Below, piece by piece: positions 8,693-17,400 of a DNA stretch of 64,000 nt; position 1 is the first letter of the stretch; each line of letters begins with the position of its first letter. The notes below the pieces were generated by a model. It was not told where the DNA came from and did no database searches. It saw nothing but the letters and a program-made list of their open reading frames with translations. The translations under genes were made by a program, and so were the position numbers. The stretch spans positions 1 to 64,000 of the forward strand of contig NZ_CP108357.1 of assembly GCF_036237315.1 (NCBI RefSeq). The letters are read 5' to 3'. The DNA is from Streptomyces sp. NBC_01351. GTDB taxonomy: Bacteria; Actinomycetota; Actinomycetes; Streptomycetales; Streptomycetaceae.

Positions 8693-10440
8693 CTGGCATG
8701 ATCAGGAACGACATCGGACAGACGCTCCTGAGGTCGCGGGCGCCACGGGCGGCCACCGAGCGCAACACCGGTCCGCAGCCCCACAAGGACTACTGGGACC
8801 GGCCCGAAGGAAACTGGGGCCTGCTGGTCGGGCCGGACGCGCTGGAGCGGCGCGAACACGCGAACTCCTGCTACCGGCTGGGCAGCAAGGCGCTGCGCCG
8901 CGGCAACGGACACCTCGCCGTCACCTGGCTCAAGAACGCCTGCATGGAGTTCCACCCCGGTGCCGCGTTCCGGCTGGCCGTGGCCCTGTGGCGGGAGGCC
9001 TACGACCGGGGCCAGGCCGCCGCCGTGCGCGAGGAGGTGCTCGGCGTCCTTGCGGCCGCGGCCCGGTTCGGCCACGCTGATGCGCGGATCCTGCTGGACC
9101 TCCACGCCCGGGCGCAGCTGTCTGTGGCGAAGAGTCGGATGATGGCCTGGCAGGACCCGGACTTTGTACCCGCGGTCACCCAGCTCCTCGCCGGCTACCC
9201 GCCCGCACTTGCCCTGCCCCGGACCGCCGCCGGCCCAAGGGCGGGCGCCGCGTCGAAGCGGTACTCCCCGCTCAGTCTGCGCGCGTCGGCGGTGGCGGCC
9301 GCCTCGCAGCAGATGGACAAGCCGCTCGGGCCACAGCGGTGGGAGTCGGCGATGCGGGTCCTGGACGTCCTCGACGTCATCGCCTCCGCCGGACGGCCGG
9401 TGGACAGCGAGCGGATCCGCACCCGCACCAGCCTGCCCCACCGCGTGCTGGAACAGCTCCTGTTCTGGCTGTGCGGGCAAGGGCTCGTCGAGCGCCTGCC
9501 CGACGCCTCCTATGTGGCCGGGCCCCTGCTCAAGATGATGTCCACCGGATCTGGAGCTCTCCAGCCGCAGGTCATCCTGCACCGGGCCCTGAGCCGGCTG
9601 CGCGACACCGTCGACGCCGCGGTCTACCTGGCCACCTACTCAGACGGCGAGGTGACCGTCAGCCACTGCGCAGACGGCCCCACCACCCCCCGGGTCGAGG
9701 AGTGGGTCGACTTCCGCGACGCCGCGCACGCCAGCGCCGTCGGAAAGAGCCTGCTGCACCAACTCGACTTCGACAGCCGCATGGATCACCTCGCCCGGCG
9801 CAAAGCCGTCAAGCTCACACCCCGGACCATCACCGACCCCTCAACCCTGTTCCAGTCCATCGACCACGACGGCCCCCATGCCGTCCAGTTCGACCTGCTC
9901 GAATACTCCGGGCAGTACGTCTGCGTCGCCGTTCCCCTCGGCCTGGGAGGACAAGCCGGCTGCGTGGCACTGTCCCTGCCCGTCAGCCAACGCCACCGGC
10001 TCCTGGAAATCGCACAAGTCCTCAGCGACCAGGCCACCGGCCTGCTCCTCTCCCTGCTCCTCGCCTCCACACCCCCCCTGGTCGAACCCGGCCGCCAAGG
10101 CCACCCCGACACCCGCCCGAACCCCGCCCTGTGGACACCCGCACCCGGAGCACCACAGCCCACCAGCTTCACCGCACCCGACCCCACCCACACCCCGCCC
10201 CCGGCCGGCGACGCAGGGCCACTCTGGCTCCCCGCCGCCGCCCAGCCCACGACCCAACCCAGCTGCGAAACCACAGCCGAACCCGACACCGGAAACGAGG
10301 AGGAACCCCACGACCACGACCACCGCGATGAACACCCGCACCCACACGGCATCCACTTCGGAGACCACAACAGGCTGACCGCCCGCCTCAACGAACTCTC
10401 GGCCCTACGCACCCGACACCTCACCAGCAGCAGCGCCTGA
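8689..10440 (+). CDS. TPR-like / IclR-like fusion protein, sigma-factor partner
   Basis: The 583-residue protein starts at GTG 8689, overlapping the sigma-factor stop. Residues ~55-150 are helical and Sel1/TPR-like (SKALRRGNGHLAVTWLKNA, then AAFRLAVALWREAYDRG). Residues ~215-290 form an IclR-type winged helix (RVLDVLDVIASAGRPVD then RVLEQLLFWLCGQGLVERLP). Residues ~300-450 look like an IclR effector domain (AAHASAVGKSLLHQLDF, then GGQAGCVALSLPVSQRHR). The C-terminus is a low-complexity Pro/Thr/His region ending in a helix. IclR domains bind small ligands and repress or activate genes. Coupling to a sigma factor suggests a ligand-dependent regulator of that sigma factor, which is inference. 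Confidence 0.75.
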   Translation: MTGMIRNDIGQTLLRSRAPRAATERNTGPQPHKDYWDRPEGNWGLLVGPDALERREHANSCYRLGSKALRRGNGHLAVTWLKNACMEFHPGAAFRLAVALWREAYDRGQAAAVREEVLGVLAAAARFGHADARILLDLHARAQLSVAKSRMMAWQDPDFVPAVTQLLAGYPPALALPRTAAGPRAGAASKRYSPLSLRASAVAAASQQMDKPLGPQRWESAMRVLDVLDVIASAGRPVDSERIRTRTSLPHRVLEQLLFWLCGQGLVERLPDASYVAGPLLKMMSTGSGALQPQVILHRALSRLRDTVDAAVYLATYSDGEVTVSHCADGPTTPRVEEWVDFRDAAHASAVGKSLLHQLDFDSRMDHLARRKAVKLTPRTITDPSTLFQSIDHDGPHAVQFDLLEYSGQYVCVAVPLGLGGQAGCVALSLPVSQRHRLLEIAQVLSDQATGLLLSLLLASTPPLVEPGRQGHPDTRPNPALWTPAPGAPQPTSFTAPDPTHTPPPAGDAGPLWLPAAAQPTTQPSCETTAEPDTGNEEEPHDHDHRDEHPHPHGIHFGDHNRLTARLNELSALRTRHLTSSSA

Positions 10441-10628
10441 CCACCCCGCAGATGACCTGCCCCAAGCACCGGGCTCGGGGCAGGTCCCACCAACCGCCAC
10501 CCACCACCAACCAACGCGTCCGCTCCGACCGCCCGCCGGTCCCCGCACAACGGGCCGCCGCCCACGTCACCGAGAGGAAGGACCGCCACCCATGACGAGT
10601 GACGGCCCTCGGTCCCGCGGTCCTGCCG

Positions 10629-11303
10629 CTACGGGGCGGGGGTGAACTCCACGTCCGTGCCGCCGCAGCCGGCCGCGATGTCCTGCAGCCGGTCCCGCTC
10701 GGCTTCGTCCACCGCCAGGCCCCAGCGGAGCTTCGTCGCGGTCCACTCCGCGCCGTAGCGGCACAGCGCCTCCGCCGACGGCGGCAGCCACTGGGCCGGA
10801 TCCTGATCGGCCTTCTGCCGGTTCGAACGGGCCGTCACCGCCACCAAGCTGGACAGCTGGCCCTGATCGTTCGCGTACGCCTCGCGCCTTTGTGCGGTCC
10901 ACGAACTGGCGCCCGAATCCCAGGCCTCGGCGAGCGGAACCATGTGGTCGATGTCCAGACGGGAGGCGTCGGTCACCGAGACGTCGTCGTAGTACGAGAC
11001 CCACATACCCTCGCTCAGCGCGCAGCCCGGACCGATGGCCGGGTATTCCACCGCCTCGGACAGCAGAACCTCCTGCCGGGTGTTGCAGCCGTCGGAAGGC
11101 AGGTCTCCGGTGTTCCAGTGCTTGAAGGAGGTACGTCGGTAGCCGGTCCGGTCCTCGACCGCGAGCGGGAGCGCGGACACCGCAACCCCGATCGGCAGGA
11201 CCTGCGGCACCGCGCGCACCTCTTCGGCGGCTTGTGCGGTCGTAGCGGGCAGGGACAGGGCAAGAGCAGCAGCCGCACCTACGGCCCGCATCATGATCAT
11301 CAT
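10629..11303 (-). CDS. Secreted HNH endonuclease family protein (DUF1524-type)
   Basis: The ~224-residue protein has a signal peptide (MMIMMRAVGAAAALALSLPA, cut near AQA). The HNH core contains DIDHMVPLAEAWDSGA, where His is the expected general base. It is followed by an Asn/Gln-rich metal-binding part (RSNRQKADQDPAQWLPP) and two C-terminal Cys. Proteins of this type are common secreted nucleases in Streptomyces. ATG 11303 is preferred; an in-frame GTG at 11324 would add seven residues. It converges on the sigma operon across a 190-bp gap with no gene. Confidence 0.85.
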   Translation of the reverse strand: MMIMMRAVGAAAALALSLPATTAQAAEEVRAVPQVLPIGVAVSALPLAVEDRTGYRRTSFKHWNTGDLPSDGCNTRQEVLLSEAVEYPAIGPGCALSEGMWVSYYDDVSVTDASRLDIDHMVPLAEAWDSGASSWTAQRREAYANDQGQLSSLVAVTARSNRQKADQDPAQWLPPSAEALCRYGAEWTATKLRWGLAVDEAERDRLQDIAAGCGGTDVEFTPAP

Positions 11304-11496
11304 GGTGCGGTTGTACCGGCCCACACACCATCAGCAACAGGCCCCCGGGCACGGTTCACCCAGGCGGGGACATGGATTCACCGCCGAAACGGCACTGCAT
11401 CTGTGACCGCCGCGCGCAGCCGGCCCCGATCACCGCTCACCCGGCGGCCGCAGCCGGCCCGGCAACCTCCTCGCCGTCTTCCCGCTCCACCCGACT

Positions 11497-11830
11497 GAGA
11501 TCCGGATCGGCTACACCCGGGTCTCCACCGGCGGGCAGAAGCTCGACCGGCAGACTACCGCTGACCAGCACGACCAGAAGCCGGACCAAGCCCATCCGCG
11601 TCGAACCTGGCACGATGCCGCGAGATCGCTTCTCACCTGGTCATCCGCACCGGCAAGAAGCGCGGCCAGCACCCGGCCCCTGCGACCGTCACGCGCATGC
11701 TGCGCGAGCACGACGAACAGGCCGCAGCGCTGGCGAGCGCACGCCGGGCCGGGGGGAACCAGAGCTGGGTGCTTGATCCGTGCCGTGCCGGCCAGGAACG
11801 CCAGACCGATAAACATGCCATTCGGGCAGA
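11497..11830 (+). pseudogene. Decayed serine recombinase/resolvase
   Basis: A resolvase-like N-terminus is readable at 11497-11560 (EIRIGYTRVSTGGQKLDRQ), including the catalytic Ser of the YxRVS motif. The frame then loses similarity. A later frame at about 11625-11740 reads ASHLVIRTGKKRGQHPAPAT and VTRMLREHDEQAA, which looks like the C-terminal part. The middle is missing or frameshifted and there is no start codon, so it cannot be functional. It sits directly upstream of the tnpB remnant and may have belonged to the same or a nested element. Confidence 0.6.
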
Positions 11831-11935
11831 TAGGTGGAGGACTGCCGCGTCGGAGTGAACGGGCGACGCTGCCGCCGACGCTTGGCGCTACAAAGGATCT
11901 TCGAAGCGATGGCGGACACGCGGGGGGAAACGATT

Positions 11936-13719
11936 ATGCCTCAAGTGGAGATCCTGCGTGCCTACAGGTTCGCCCTGGACCCCTCCGATGCTGAACGCGC
12001 CGAGCTGGCCCGCTATGCCGGGGCCTGCCGGTGGGCCTTCAACTACGCCCTGGCGAAGAAGACTCAGTCCCATCAGGCTTGGGCCGAGCGTCGGACCGCT
12101 TACCTGGCAGCGGGGCTGAGCGAAGCCGAAGCGAAGGCCCGGATCAAGGCCGACGGCGCTGAGCTCACCGATCGCATCAAGGTGTGGGACCACCACCGCA
12201 AGAGCCTCATGAGCACCGCCACCGGCAAGCAGCCTCTTCCCGCGACGCGGCCCCCGGCCGGACAGGAAGCACTCGAACGCCGACTGGCCGCGGCCCGCGC
12301 GGACGCCGCCGGTACCGGCCGTGAACGCCAGCTCCTGGCCGAAGCCCGCACCACGGTGAACGCGCTCAAGGCCGAAGCGTTCAGTGCCGGATACCGCACA
12401 CCGACGGCCACCGACACCAGCGCCCTGTGGCGCATGGACCGGGACCGGCCCAAGGAAGAGGGCGGCAGCCCCTGGTGGGCCGAGGTCAACGTCTACTGCT
12501 TCACCTCCGGCTTCGACCGCGCCCAGGTCGCCTGGAAGTACTGGCAGGACTCGCTCGCCGGGCGCCGCGCCGGCCGGCGCAACGGATACCCCCGGTTCAA
12601 GAAGAAAGGGCGCACGGCGGAATCGTTTCTCTCTTCCACGACGTGAAGAGGCCGATCATCCGCCTGGAAGGCTACCGGCGCCTGGTGATGCCGGGCCTTG
12701 GCAGCATCCGCATTCACGACACCGGCAAGCGTCTGGCACGGCTGGTGGAGCGCGGCCAGGCCGTCATCCAGTCCGTGACCGTCACTCGCGGCGGCCACCG
12801 CTGGTACGCCTCCGTGCTGGCCAAGGTGCGGCAGGACGTTCCCGTGCTGTGGGAGCACATCGACGACGACGGCACCCGCGTCCGGCATCTGACCCGCGCC
12901 CAGGCCGAGAAGGCCGCCGAAACCGGCGGACGCATCGAGCAGATCGGCCGTCCGACCGCCCGCCAGCGCGCCGGCGGGCTCGTCGGCATCGACCTCGGCT
13001 CCCGCTACCTGGCCGCTCTGTCCAGCCCCCTCGACCCGGCCGACCCCGCCTCCATCCTCGTGCCACACCCTCGTCTGCTCGCCGACAGCCTGGCCAAGCT
13101 GGCGAAAGCGCAGCGCACGCTGTCCCGTACTCAACGCGGCTCGCAGCGGCGGGAGAAGGCCGCCGCCCGGGTTGCCCGCGTCCACCACCAGATCAAGGTG
13201 CGACGCGCCTCGTTTCTGCACGGCCTTTCCAAGAAGCTCGCCACCCGGTTCACGCATGTGGCGATCGAAGACCTCCGCCTCACCGCTCTCACCGCCTCGG
13301 CCAAAGGCAGCGCTGACAAGCCTGGCAAGAACGTGAAGGTCACAGCCCGGTTCAACCGGCATCTCCTGGACGCCGCGCTGGGCAGCCTGCGCAGCCGGCT
13401 CGCATACAAAACCGCCTGGTACGGCTCGCAACTCGTCATCCTCGACAAAGCCGAGCCCGTCGCCAGCACCTGCGCGAAGTGCAAGGAGCGAAACCCAAGC
13501 TCCGCCCCTTCACGCAGCAAGTTCCACTGCCCCTCGTGCGGCGCGGTCGTACACCGCCACGAGAACAGCACCGCGAACATCGTGCACGCGGCGCGCAGGC
13601 AGCTCACGACGGTCGCCTCCGATAGGGCGGAGACCCTAAACGCTCGTAGAGCCCCTGTAAGTCCTGGTGTCCGTAAGGACACTGGGCAGGGGGCGTTGAA
13701 ACGAGAAGACACCGGCTGA
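11936..13719 (+). pseudogene. tnpB: Frameshifted TnpB (IS605/IS1341-type), RuvC-III residue altered
   Basis: TnpB is the RNA-guided nuclease of IS200/IS605 elements. The first frame runs from ATG 11936 (MPQVEILRAYRFALDP) with the typical CRWAFNYALA and later YPRFKKKGR blocks, and stops at 12646. The second frame resumes with LFHDVKRPIIRLEGYRR and runs to 13719. Removing one CT from the TCTCTCT run near 12627-12634 rejoins the two frames exactly. RuvC-I (GIDLGSRYLAALS) and RuvC-II (THVAIEDLRL) keep their acidic residues, and the zinc finger CxxC...CPSCG is intact. RuvC-III reads HRHENSTANI where DRDxNAAxNI is expected, so the catalytic Asp is His. No TnpA transposase is present. Confidence 0.85.
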
Positions 13720-13755
13720 CGCCGGTGCCACCCCCGGGGAGTGATCCCCGGGCGT
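13640..13755 (+). ncRNA. Candidate TnpB omega-RNA / element right end
   Basis: The 3' end of tnpB and the sequence just beyond it are dense in hairpins: GTGTCC-GTAA-GGACAC (13667-13682) inside an outer GCCCCTG/CAGGGGGC stem, CACCGGC-TGAC-GCCGGTG (13710-13727, spanning the stop codon) and CCCGGGGA-GTGA-TCCCCGGG (13733-13752). In IS605-type elements the guide RNA overlaps the tnpB 3' end and runs to the right end, so these positions fit. The guide would begin just after the last stem. The exact end is not determined. Confidence 0.45.
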
Positions 13756-14293
13756 CCCGCAGATCCGGGGCGATCCGTGTTCTGGGAGGCCGGTACCTGC
13801 GCCCCATGTTCGGTGTCCGCGTAACGAAGGACGGTGCCGTTTGGACTGTAGGGCCAGTGCTCACACGAGGAAGGAAGGCTCCTCGCCGCGCTGCTGGCGG
13901 CCCCGTTGCCCGAGCCTGCACCCGCCGCCCCGTCGCCCGCGAAAGAGGGAGCTGTGCCGCGCGGCCCACGGCGTCACCGACGTCGAGCGGGGAACGCGCC
14001 GGGAGCTTCCGCACGTCCAGGCCCGCCACGCCCCCGCCGGGCCACCACACCACACCACAGCAGGCTCCGTTCCCCGCAGCGAACCAGACGAACGAGGCCC
14101 CGCTCCATGGGCCGACCAAGATCGGACCCCCTCACATGACCCCCGCGAGCATGGGCTCGGCAGGCCTACTGGACCTTCCCTCAGGTGTCAAGCCACGACT
14201 TCCTGTGACATGACCAGCCCGTCAGCATGACGCCTACTGGAAGTAGCGAACGACGGCACCTCCCACCAGCCCCCACCTGCGAGGAACGCTTTC
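13756..14293. other. Non-coding stretch after tnpB
   Basis: About 540 bases. Several long frames cross it, but all have shadow-like Pro/Arg/His-rich composition and no start with a good ribosome site. I see no gene and no clear repeat. The promoter of the next secreted protein should be near the end. Confidence 0.4.
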
Positions 14294-14785
14294 ATGTCCC
14301 ACACCACGCACCGCCCCCGCCACACCCGGCCCACGCGACGCACCTCCCGCTACCTGCTGGCCTTCGCCTCAGCCGCCTTCATCTCCGGCGCCATCGCCAT
14401 ACCGGCCTCAGCGGCAACCGCACCCACAGCCCCGTCCGCAGTCGCAAGCGTCCTCACCGACATCCCCGGAACCAACGACGACACCACCGAGTACGGCGGC
14501 AACACCGGCCAAAAGGACAGCGGCAGCGTCTACGACGACGAGTACGGCGACTTCATCGGCGGCGGCATCATCGGCGGCAATGGCGGCAATGGCGGCAGTG
14601 GCGGGAACGACGACACCACCGAGTACGGCGGCAATGCCGGGGGCAACCCCCACCGTGACCCCGCCGGCGGCGCCTACGGACCGGACACCTGCAAGCAGGG
14701 CTACGTATGGCGCGAAAGCTTCGACGGAGACACACAGTGCGTCACACCCGCAGAACGCGACGTAGCCAAAGCCGGCGCCAACTAA
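14294..14785 (+). CDS. Small secreted protein with Gly-rich middle and CxxGYVWRE motif
   Basis: The 163-residue product has a Tat- or Sec-like basic N-terminus (TRPTRRTSRYLLAFASAAF) with cleavage near PASA at residue ~40. The middle is low complexity, with two copies of NDDTTEYGGN flanking Gly/Asn runs. The C-terminus carries CKQGYVWRESFDGDTQCVTP, a compact two-Cys motif shared by many small secreted actinobacterial proteins. Its function is unknown to me. A strong terminator follows at 14803. Confidence 0.75.
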   Translation: MSHTTHRPRHTRPTRRTSRYLLAFASAAFISGAIAIPASAATAPTAPSAVASVLTDIPGTNDDTTEYGGNTGQKDSGSVYDDEYGDFIGGGIIGGNGGNGGSGGNDDTTEYGGNAGGNPHRDPAGGAYGPDTCKQGYVWRESFDGDTQCVTPAERDVAKAGAN

Positions 14786-14802
14786 CGCGCTCAGTCCCAG
14801 CT

Positions 14803-14825
14803 GCCCCCCGCCGAGGCGGGGGGGC
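14803..14825 (+). terminator. GC-rich hairpin terminator
   Basis: GCCCCCCGCC, a GA loop and GGCGGGGGGGC form a ten-pair stem 18 bases after the stop of the small secreted protein. There is no clear U tract, as is usual in Streptomyces. Confidence 0.7.
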
Positions 14826-15067
14826 ACACACGGGAGTCGCTTGTCGACGACTTCGGGAGTCACTGGGCACCTCGGCGCCATGATCAAAGTCCATGAGCCC
14901 GGGAGTCACTCAGCTCAACTGCACGTTTATGCGATCAGCCCGTGTGTCGGACCTCAGACCTGCGCCCAGGCCCGCAGCAGCCACCCCGGCGGGGGACATG
15001 AAGCGGGCCCGTCCCCGAACGGCGACGGGCCCAAGAGCGCCGGGCCGGAGGCGGCCCGGGACGGCCG

Positions 15068-15295
15068 CTAGCGCCGCAGCCGGCCCCACTCAACGAAGGC
15101 GACCGCGAGCAGCCACGTCGCGGGAGTGAACCCGCTCTGCACCGCGTCGCCCCACCGGGGCGCGACGTGCGCCAGCAGGGTCACGGGCGCCGGGCTGACC
15201 AGGGCAGCGGCCACGAGTAACCGCACCGGCCAGACACGGCGGACAGGCTCCGGCTGCGGGCACGAGCAGGACGGGGTCACAACGGGTTCGGACAT
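15068..15295 (-). CDS. Small membrane protein, 75 aa
   Basis: Starting at ATG 15295, the product has a short N-terminus with a CSC pair and then two hydrophobic segments (VRLLVAAALVSPAPVTLLAH and FTPATWLLAVAFVEW). It ends in a basic GRLRR tail. The longer in-frame extension to 15400 lacks membrane-protein character. I do not recognise a family. Small two-TM proteins of this kind are common in Streptomyces plasmids and ICEs near replication and transfer genes. 14826-15067 holds no clear gene. Confidence 0.55.
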   Translation of the reverse strand: MSEPVVTPSCSCPQPEPVRRVWPVRLLVAAALVSPAPVTLLAHVAPRWGDAVQSGFTPATWLLAVAFVEWGRLRR

Positions 15296-15523
15296 GGCAA
15301 AGCCCCACAAGGAGTCAGGACGAACCGCCAGAAAACGGGGCACGCCCCGGGCGGTGACCGAACTTTGCGACGGCTGGGGGTTAGCCCCGCAAGCCGTCAC
15401 GAAACCCCAGGTCAGAGCCCATATGCTCCGAATCTCGGGTACGCGCTACACCACCACTCCCTTAGCCGCGCAACCCCCGTGGCAGACTTCCCCCAGAAAT
15501 CGAACACGTGTTTCCATTGGGGT

Positions 15524-15892
15524 GTGAGAGCACCGTTCCGCTTCCCCCCGGACCTGCTCGCCCTCGAACGGGCGTGGCTGGACACCTACGCCGGTCTCGC
15601 CGAGGGACCGGCCACGGCCGGAACGACCGTCCTGCGGCGCCGGCTGATCGCCCTGTCCGGGCACCTGTGCACCCACCCGTATTGGGAGACCCCCGCCGGC
15701 CCCGGCAGAACGGAACGCAGCATGAGCGAGCAACCCACCACGCCCCGCCCCAAGACCGTCCCGGTCACATGGGCACCCAGCCAGACCGGCCCCTGCGCCC
15801 GCTGCCACTCCGCCACCTGCCGTTACGGGTTGGGGGCCTCGCCCCTCTGCGCGGCCTGTAAGGCCCTGCGGCAGGCCCAGTACGGCGGCTGA
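15524..15892 (+). CDS. Hypothetical protein with CxxC pairs, plasmid/ICE type
   Basis: The 122-residue protein starts at GTG 15524 (VRAPFRFPPDLLALERAWLD). The N-terminal half is helical. The C-terminal part contains CARCHSATC and CAACK, a likely zinc ribbon. I do not know its function. Three bases separate its stop from the GTG of the next gene, so the three genes 15524-16479 form one operon. Confidence 0.65.
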   Translation: MRAPFRFPPDLLALERAWLDTYAGLAEGPATAGTTVLRRRLIALSGHLCTHPYWETPAGPGRTERSMSEQPTTPRPKTVPVTWAPSQTGPCARCHSATCRYGLGASPLCAACKALRQAQYGG

Positions 15893-15895
15893 CCG

Positions 15896-16228
15896 GTGTC
15901 CGTACTGCCGCCCGATCTGCCCCGGCTGCGGACCCTGGTCACCTACCTGCGCGGCGAACTCGGCCGCGCCGAGCAGGCCCTTGCCACCGCCGAGGAACGC
16001 GAGGCCCTCGCCACCAGCAGGCTGCCGCCGAAGGAGCCGCCCGCGTGGCTGATCGAGCGCGGGATCGGCAACGGCCGGCCCCCGGTCCGCCTGCACGCCG
16101 GACACTGCTGGGACACCGGCAAACGCTGCATCCCCGCCAGCCCCGAGCAGATACGGCAGCTCCTGACCCAGGGCATTCCCGCGTGCATCCACTGCCGCCC
16201 TGACACCGCCCTCGGAGTGCTGGAATGA
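15896..16228 (+). CDS. DUF6233-like protein
   Basis: The 110-residue protein begins with a helical LPRLRTLVTYLRGELGRAEQ segment. It continues with PAWLIERGIGNGRPPVRLHA, GHCWDTGKRC, an alpha-helical ARxL-like block and a C-terminal CIHCRPDTALGVLE. These blocks match my memory of DUF6233, a Streptomyces-specific family of unknown function. Its stop overlaps the ATG of the next gene (ATGA at 16225-16228). Confidence 0.7.
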   Translation: MSVLPPDLPRLRTLVTYLRGELGRAEQALATAEEREALATSRLPPKEPPAWLIERGIGNGRPPVRLHAGHCWDTGKRCIPASPEQIRQLLTQGIPACIHCRPDTALGVLE

Positions 16229-16479
16229 CCGGGCACCGGCAGGGTGGGGGAATGAGTCCCGAGCTGCGCGTGGTCGTCTACCCGCCGGACGCCGAGGGCG
16301 GGCGCCGCGTCCGCTGCGACGGGGAGATTCTCGGCCGTGCCCTCGGCCCCGCCGACCTCCTCGAATTCCTGCGGCGGGCCGGCCTGGACCCCGACGTCGT
16401 CCGCCTGGACGATCCGCTGCTCATCGAGTGGCGCGGCGGCGGGCCTGCCGTCTGGAGCCCCGACCCCGGCGAGCAGTGA
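16225..16479 (+). CDS. Small hypothetical protein coupled to DUF6233-like gene
   Basis: The 84-residue soluble protein (start ATG 16225, alternative ATG at residue 10 MSPELRVVVYPP) has an alpha/beta pattern with GRRVRCDGEILGRALGPADL and ends in an acidic tail. The ATGA overlap with the upstream gene supports translation. No family recognised. It is the last gene before a strong terminator. Confidence 0.65.
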   Translation: MTGHRQGGGMSPELRVVVYPPDAEGGRRVRCDGEILGRALGPADLLEFLRRAGLDPDVVRLDDPLLIEWRGGGPAVWSPDPGEQ

Positions 16480-16487
16480 GCGCAGCA

Positions 16488-16524
16488 GTGCGGGCCGCCA
16501 CCCGGCAAGGGTGGCGGCCCGCAC
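16488..16524. terminator. Perfect 16-bp inverted repeat, bidirectional terminator
   Basis: GTGCGGGCCGCCACCC and its exact complement GGGTGGCGGCCCGCAC are separated by GGCAA. The hairpin begins 8 bases after the stop of the plus-strand operon and ends 10 bases before the stop of the minus-strand gene, so it can terminate both. Confidence 0.85.
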
Positions 16525-16534
16525 CGCGTGCTGG

Positions 16535-16816
16535 TCAGACGACGGGGGAGCCGGTGTAGTCGTGGCGTCCGTAGCCGCGGCCGTCACCGTGCCAGTCCAG
16601 GAACAGAACCGAGTCGGCCAGGGCGCGGGGGCCCGCCCGGTGGCTGATCGTCGGCGTGCGGTAGCGGCCGTTGTAGTTGGCGTTCGGCGTACTGTCCTCC
16701 AGCCGCCCCTCAATCGCGGTGAAATCGCGCTCGATCACCACGGGGTCCGTGCCCTGGCGGGACTGCTTGATCTGCAACCGCAGCTTGGCCCCGTCGAAGA
16801 TCGTCGGGTCGTCCAC
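16535..16816 (-). CDS. Hypothetical protein, possibly 5'-truncated
   Basis: The 93-residue frame starts at GTG 16816 (VDDPTIFDGAKLRLQIKQSR) and has believable composition. The C-terminal half is rich in Gly, Tyr and His (WHGDGRGYGRHDYTG). The frame begins mid-domain in appearance and has no good ribosome site, so it may be the C-terminal part of a longer lost gene. No family recognised. Confidence 0.4.
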   Translation of the reverse strand: MDDPTIFDGAKLRLQIKQSRQGTDPVVIERDFTAIEGRLEDSTPNANYNGRYRTPTISHRAGPRALADSVLFLDWHGDGRGYGRHDYTGSPVV

Positions 16817-16887
16817 CTCGGCGCGCGGGCGCGAGCGAATACCGGCGGCGGGACCAGATCGACAGGGCCGCGCATTCGCCTTCGGCG

Positions 16888-17283
16888 CTACGTCGCCCTG
16901 ATGCCGGTGGCAGCTATCGCCGCGTCAGTGCCGCCTTGTGAGCGGGGAGTCTTCTCTCCCACCCGACGTGGCTCGATGGTGCGTGGATCGACGGCTTCGC
17001 CTGGGGCGCCTTCGTGATAGAGCCCGTCAGGTTCGGTGTCGCGGTCGTGCGGCAGGAGAAAGAACACACGGCGTAGTTGTAGGCCGCTGTCGGGGTCGGC
17101 TTCGGCGTGTTCGTCGAGCTCGCTGTACCCGACCATTCGGCCGTCCCGGGCGTATCGGGGCTTGCCGCGGCGTCGGGCGGTCTTGTCGAGTGCCTGCCGT
17201 ACGTAGTCGAGACGGTCGGGGTTCTCCAGCCACACCACGGAGCTTTCGTGGAGGAGGTCGCTCTCGTTCAGCAGCGAGCTCAT
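16888..17283 (-). CDS. Hypothetical protein downstream of the replication genes
   Basis: The 131-residue protein starts at ATG 17283 (MSSLLNESDLLHESSVVWLE). The longer frame to 17382 reads low-quality sequence and is rejected as N-terminus. It is soluble and charged, with LDYVRQALDKTARRRGKPRY and an ELDEHAEADPDSG segment. It lies 117 bp downstream of the helicase gene on the same strand and may be cotranscribed. Function unknown. Confidence 0.55.
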   Translation of the reverse strand: MSSLLNESDLLHESSVVWLENPDRLDYVRQALDKTARRRGKPRYARDGRMVGYSELDEHAEADPDSGLQLRRVFFLLPHDRDTEPDGLYHEGAPGEAVDPRTIEPRRVGEKTPRSQGGTDAAIAATGIRAT

Positions 17284-17400
17284 GGCTGCAGCCCCTTTTC
17301 GTTGTCGACGGCCAGGCACGGGCCGGTGTTCCAGTGGTCCCGTGCGGGGGCACGGTGCCCATCGTAGTGAGGTGTGGTGCACGCGCGTAGTGCGCGTGGT

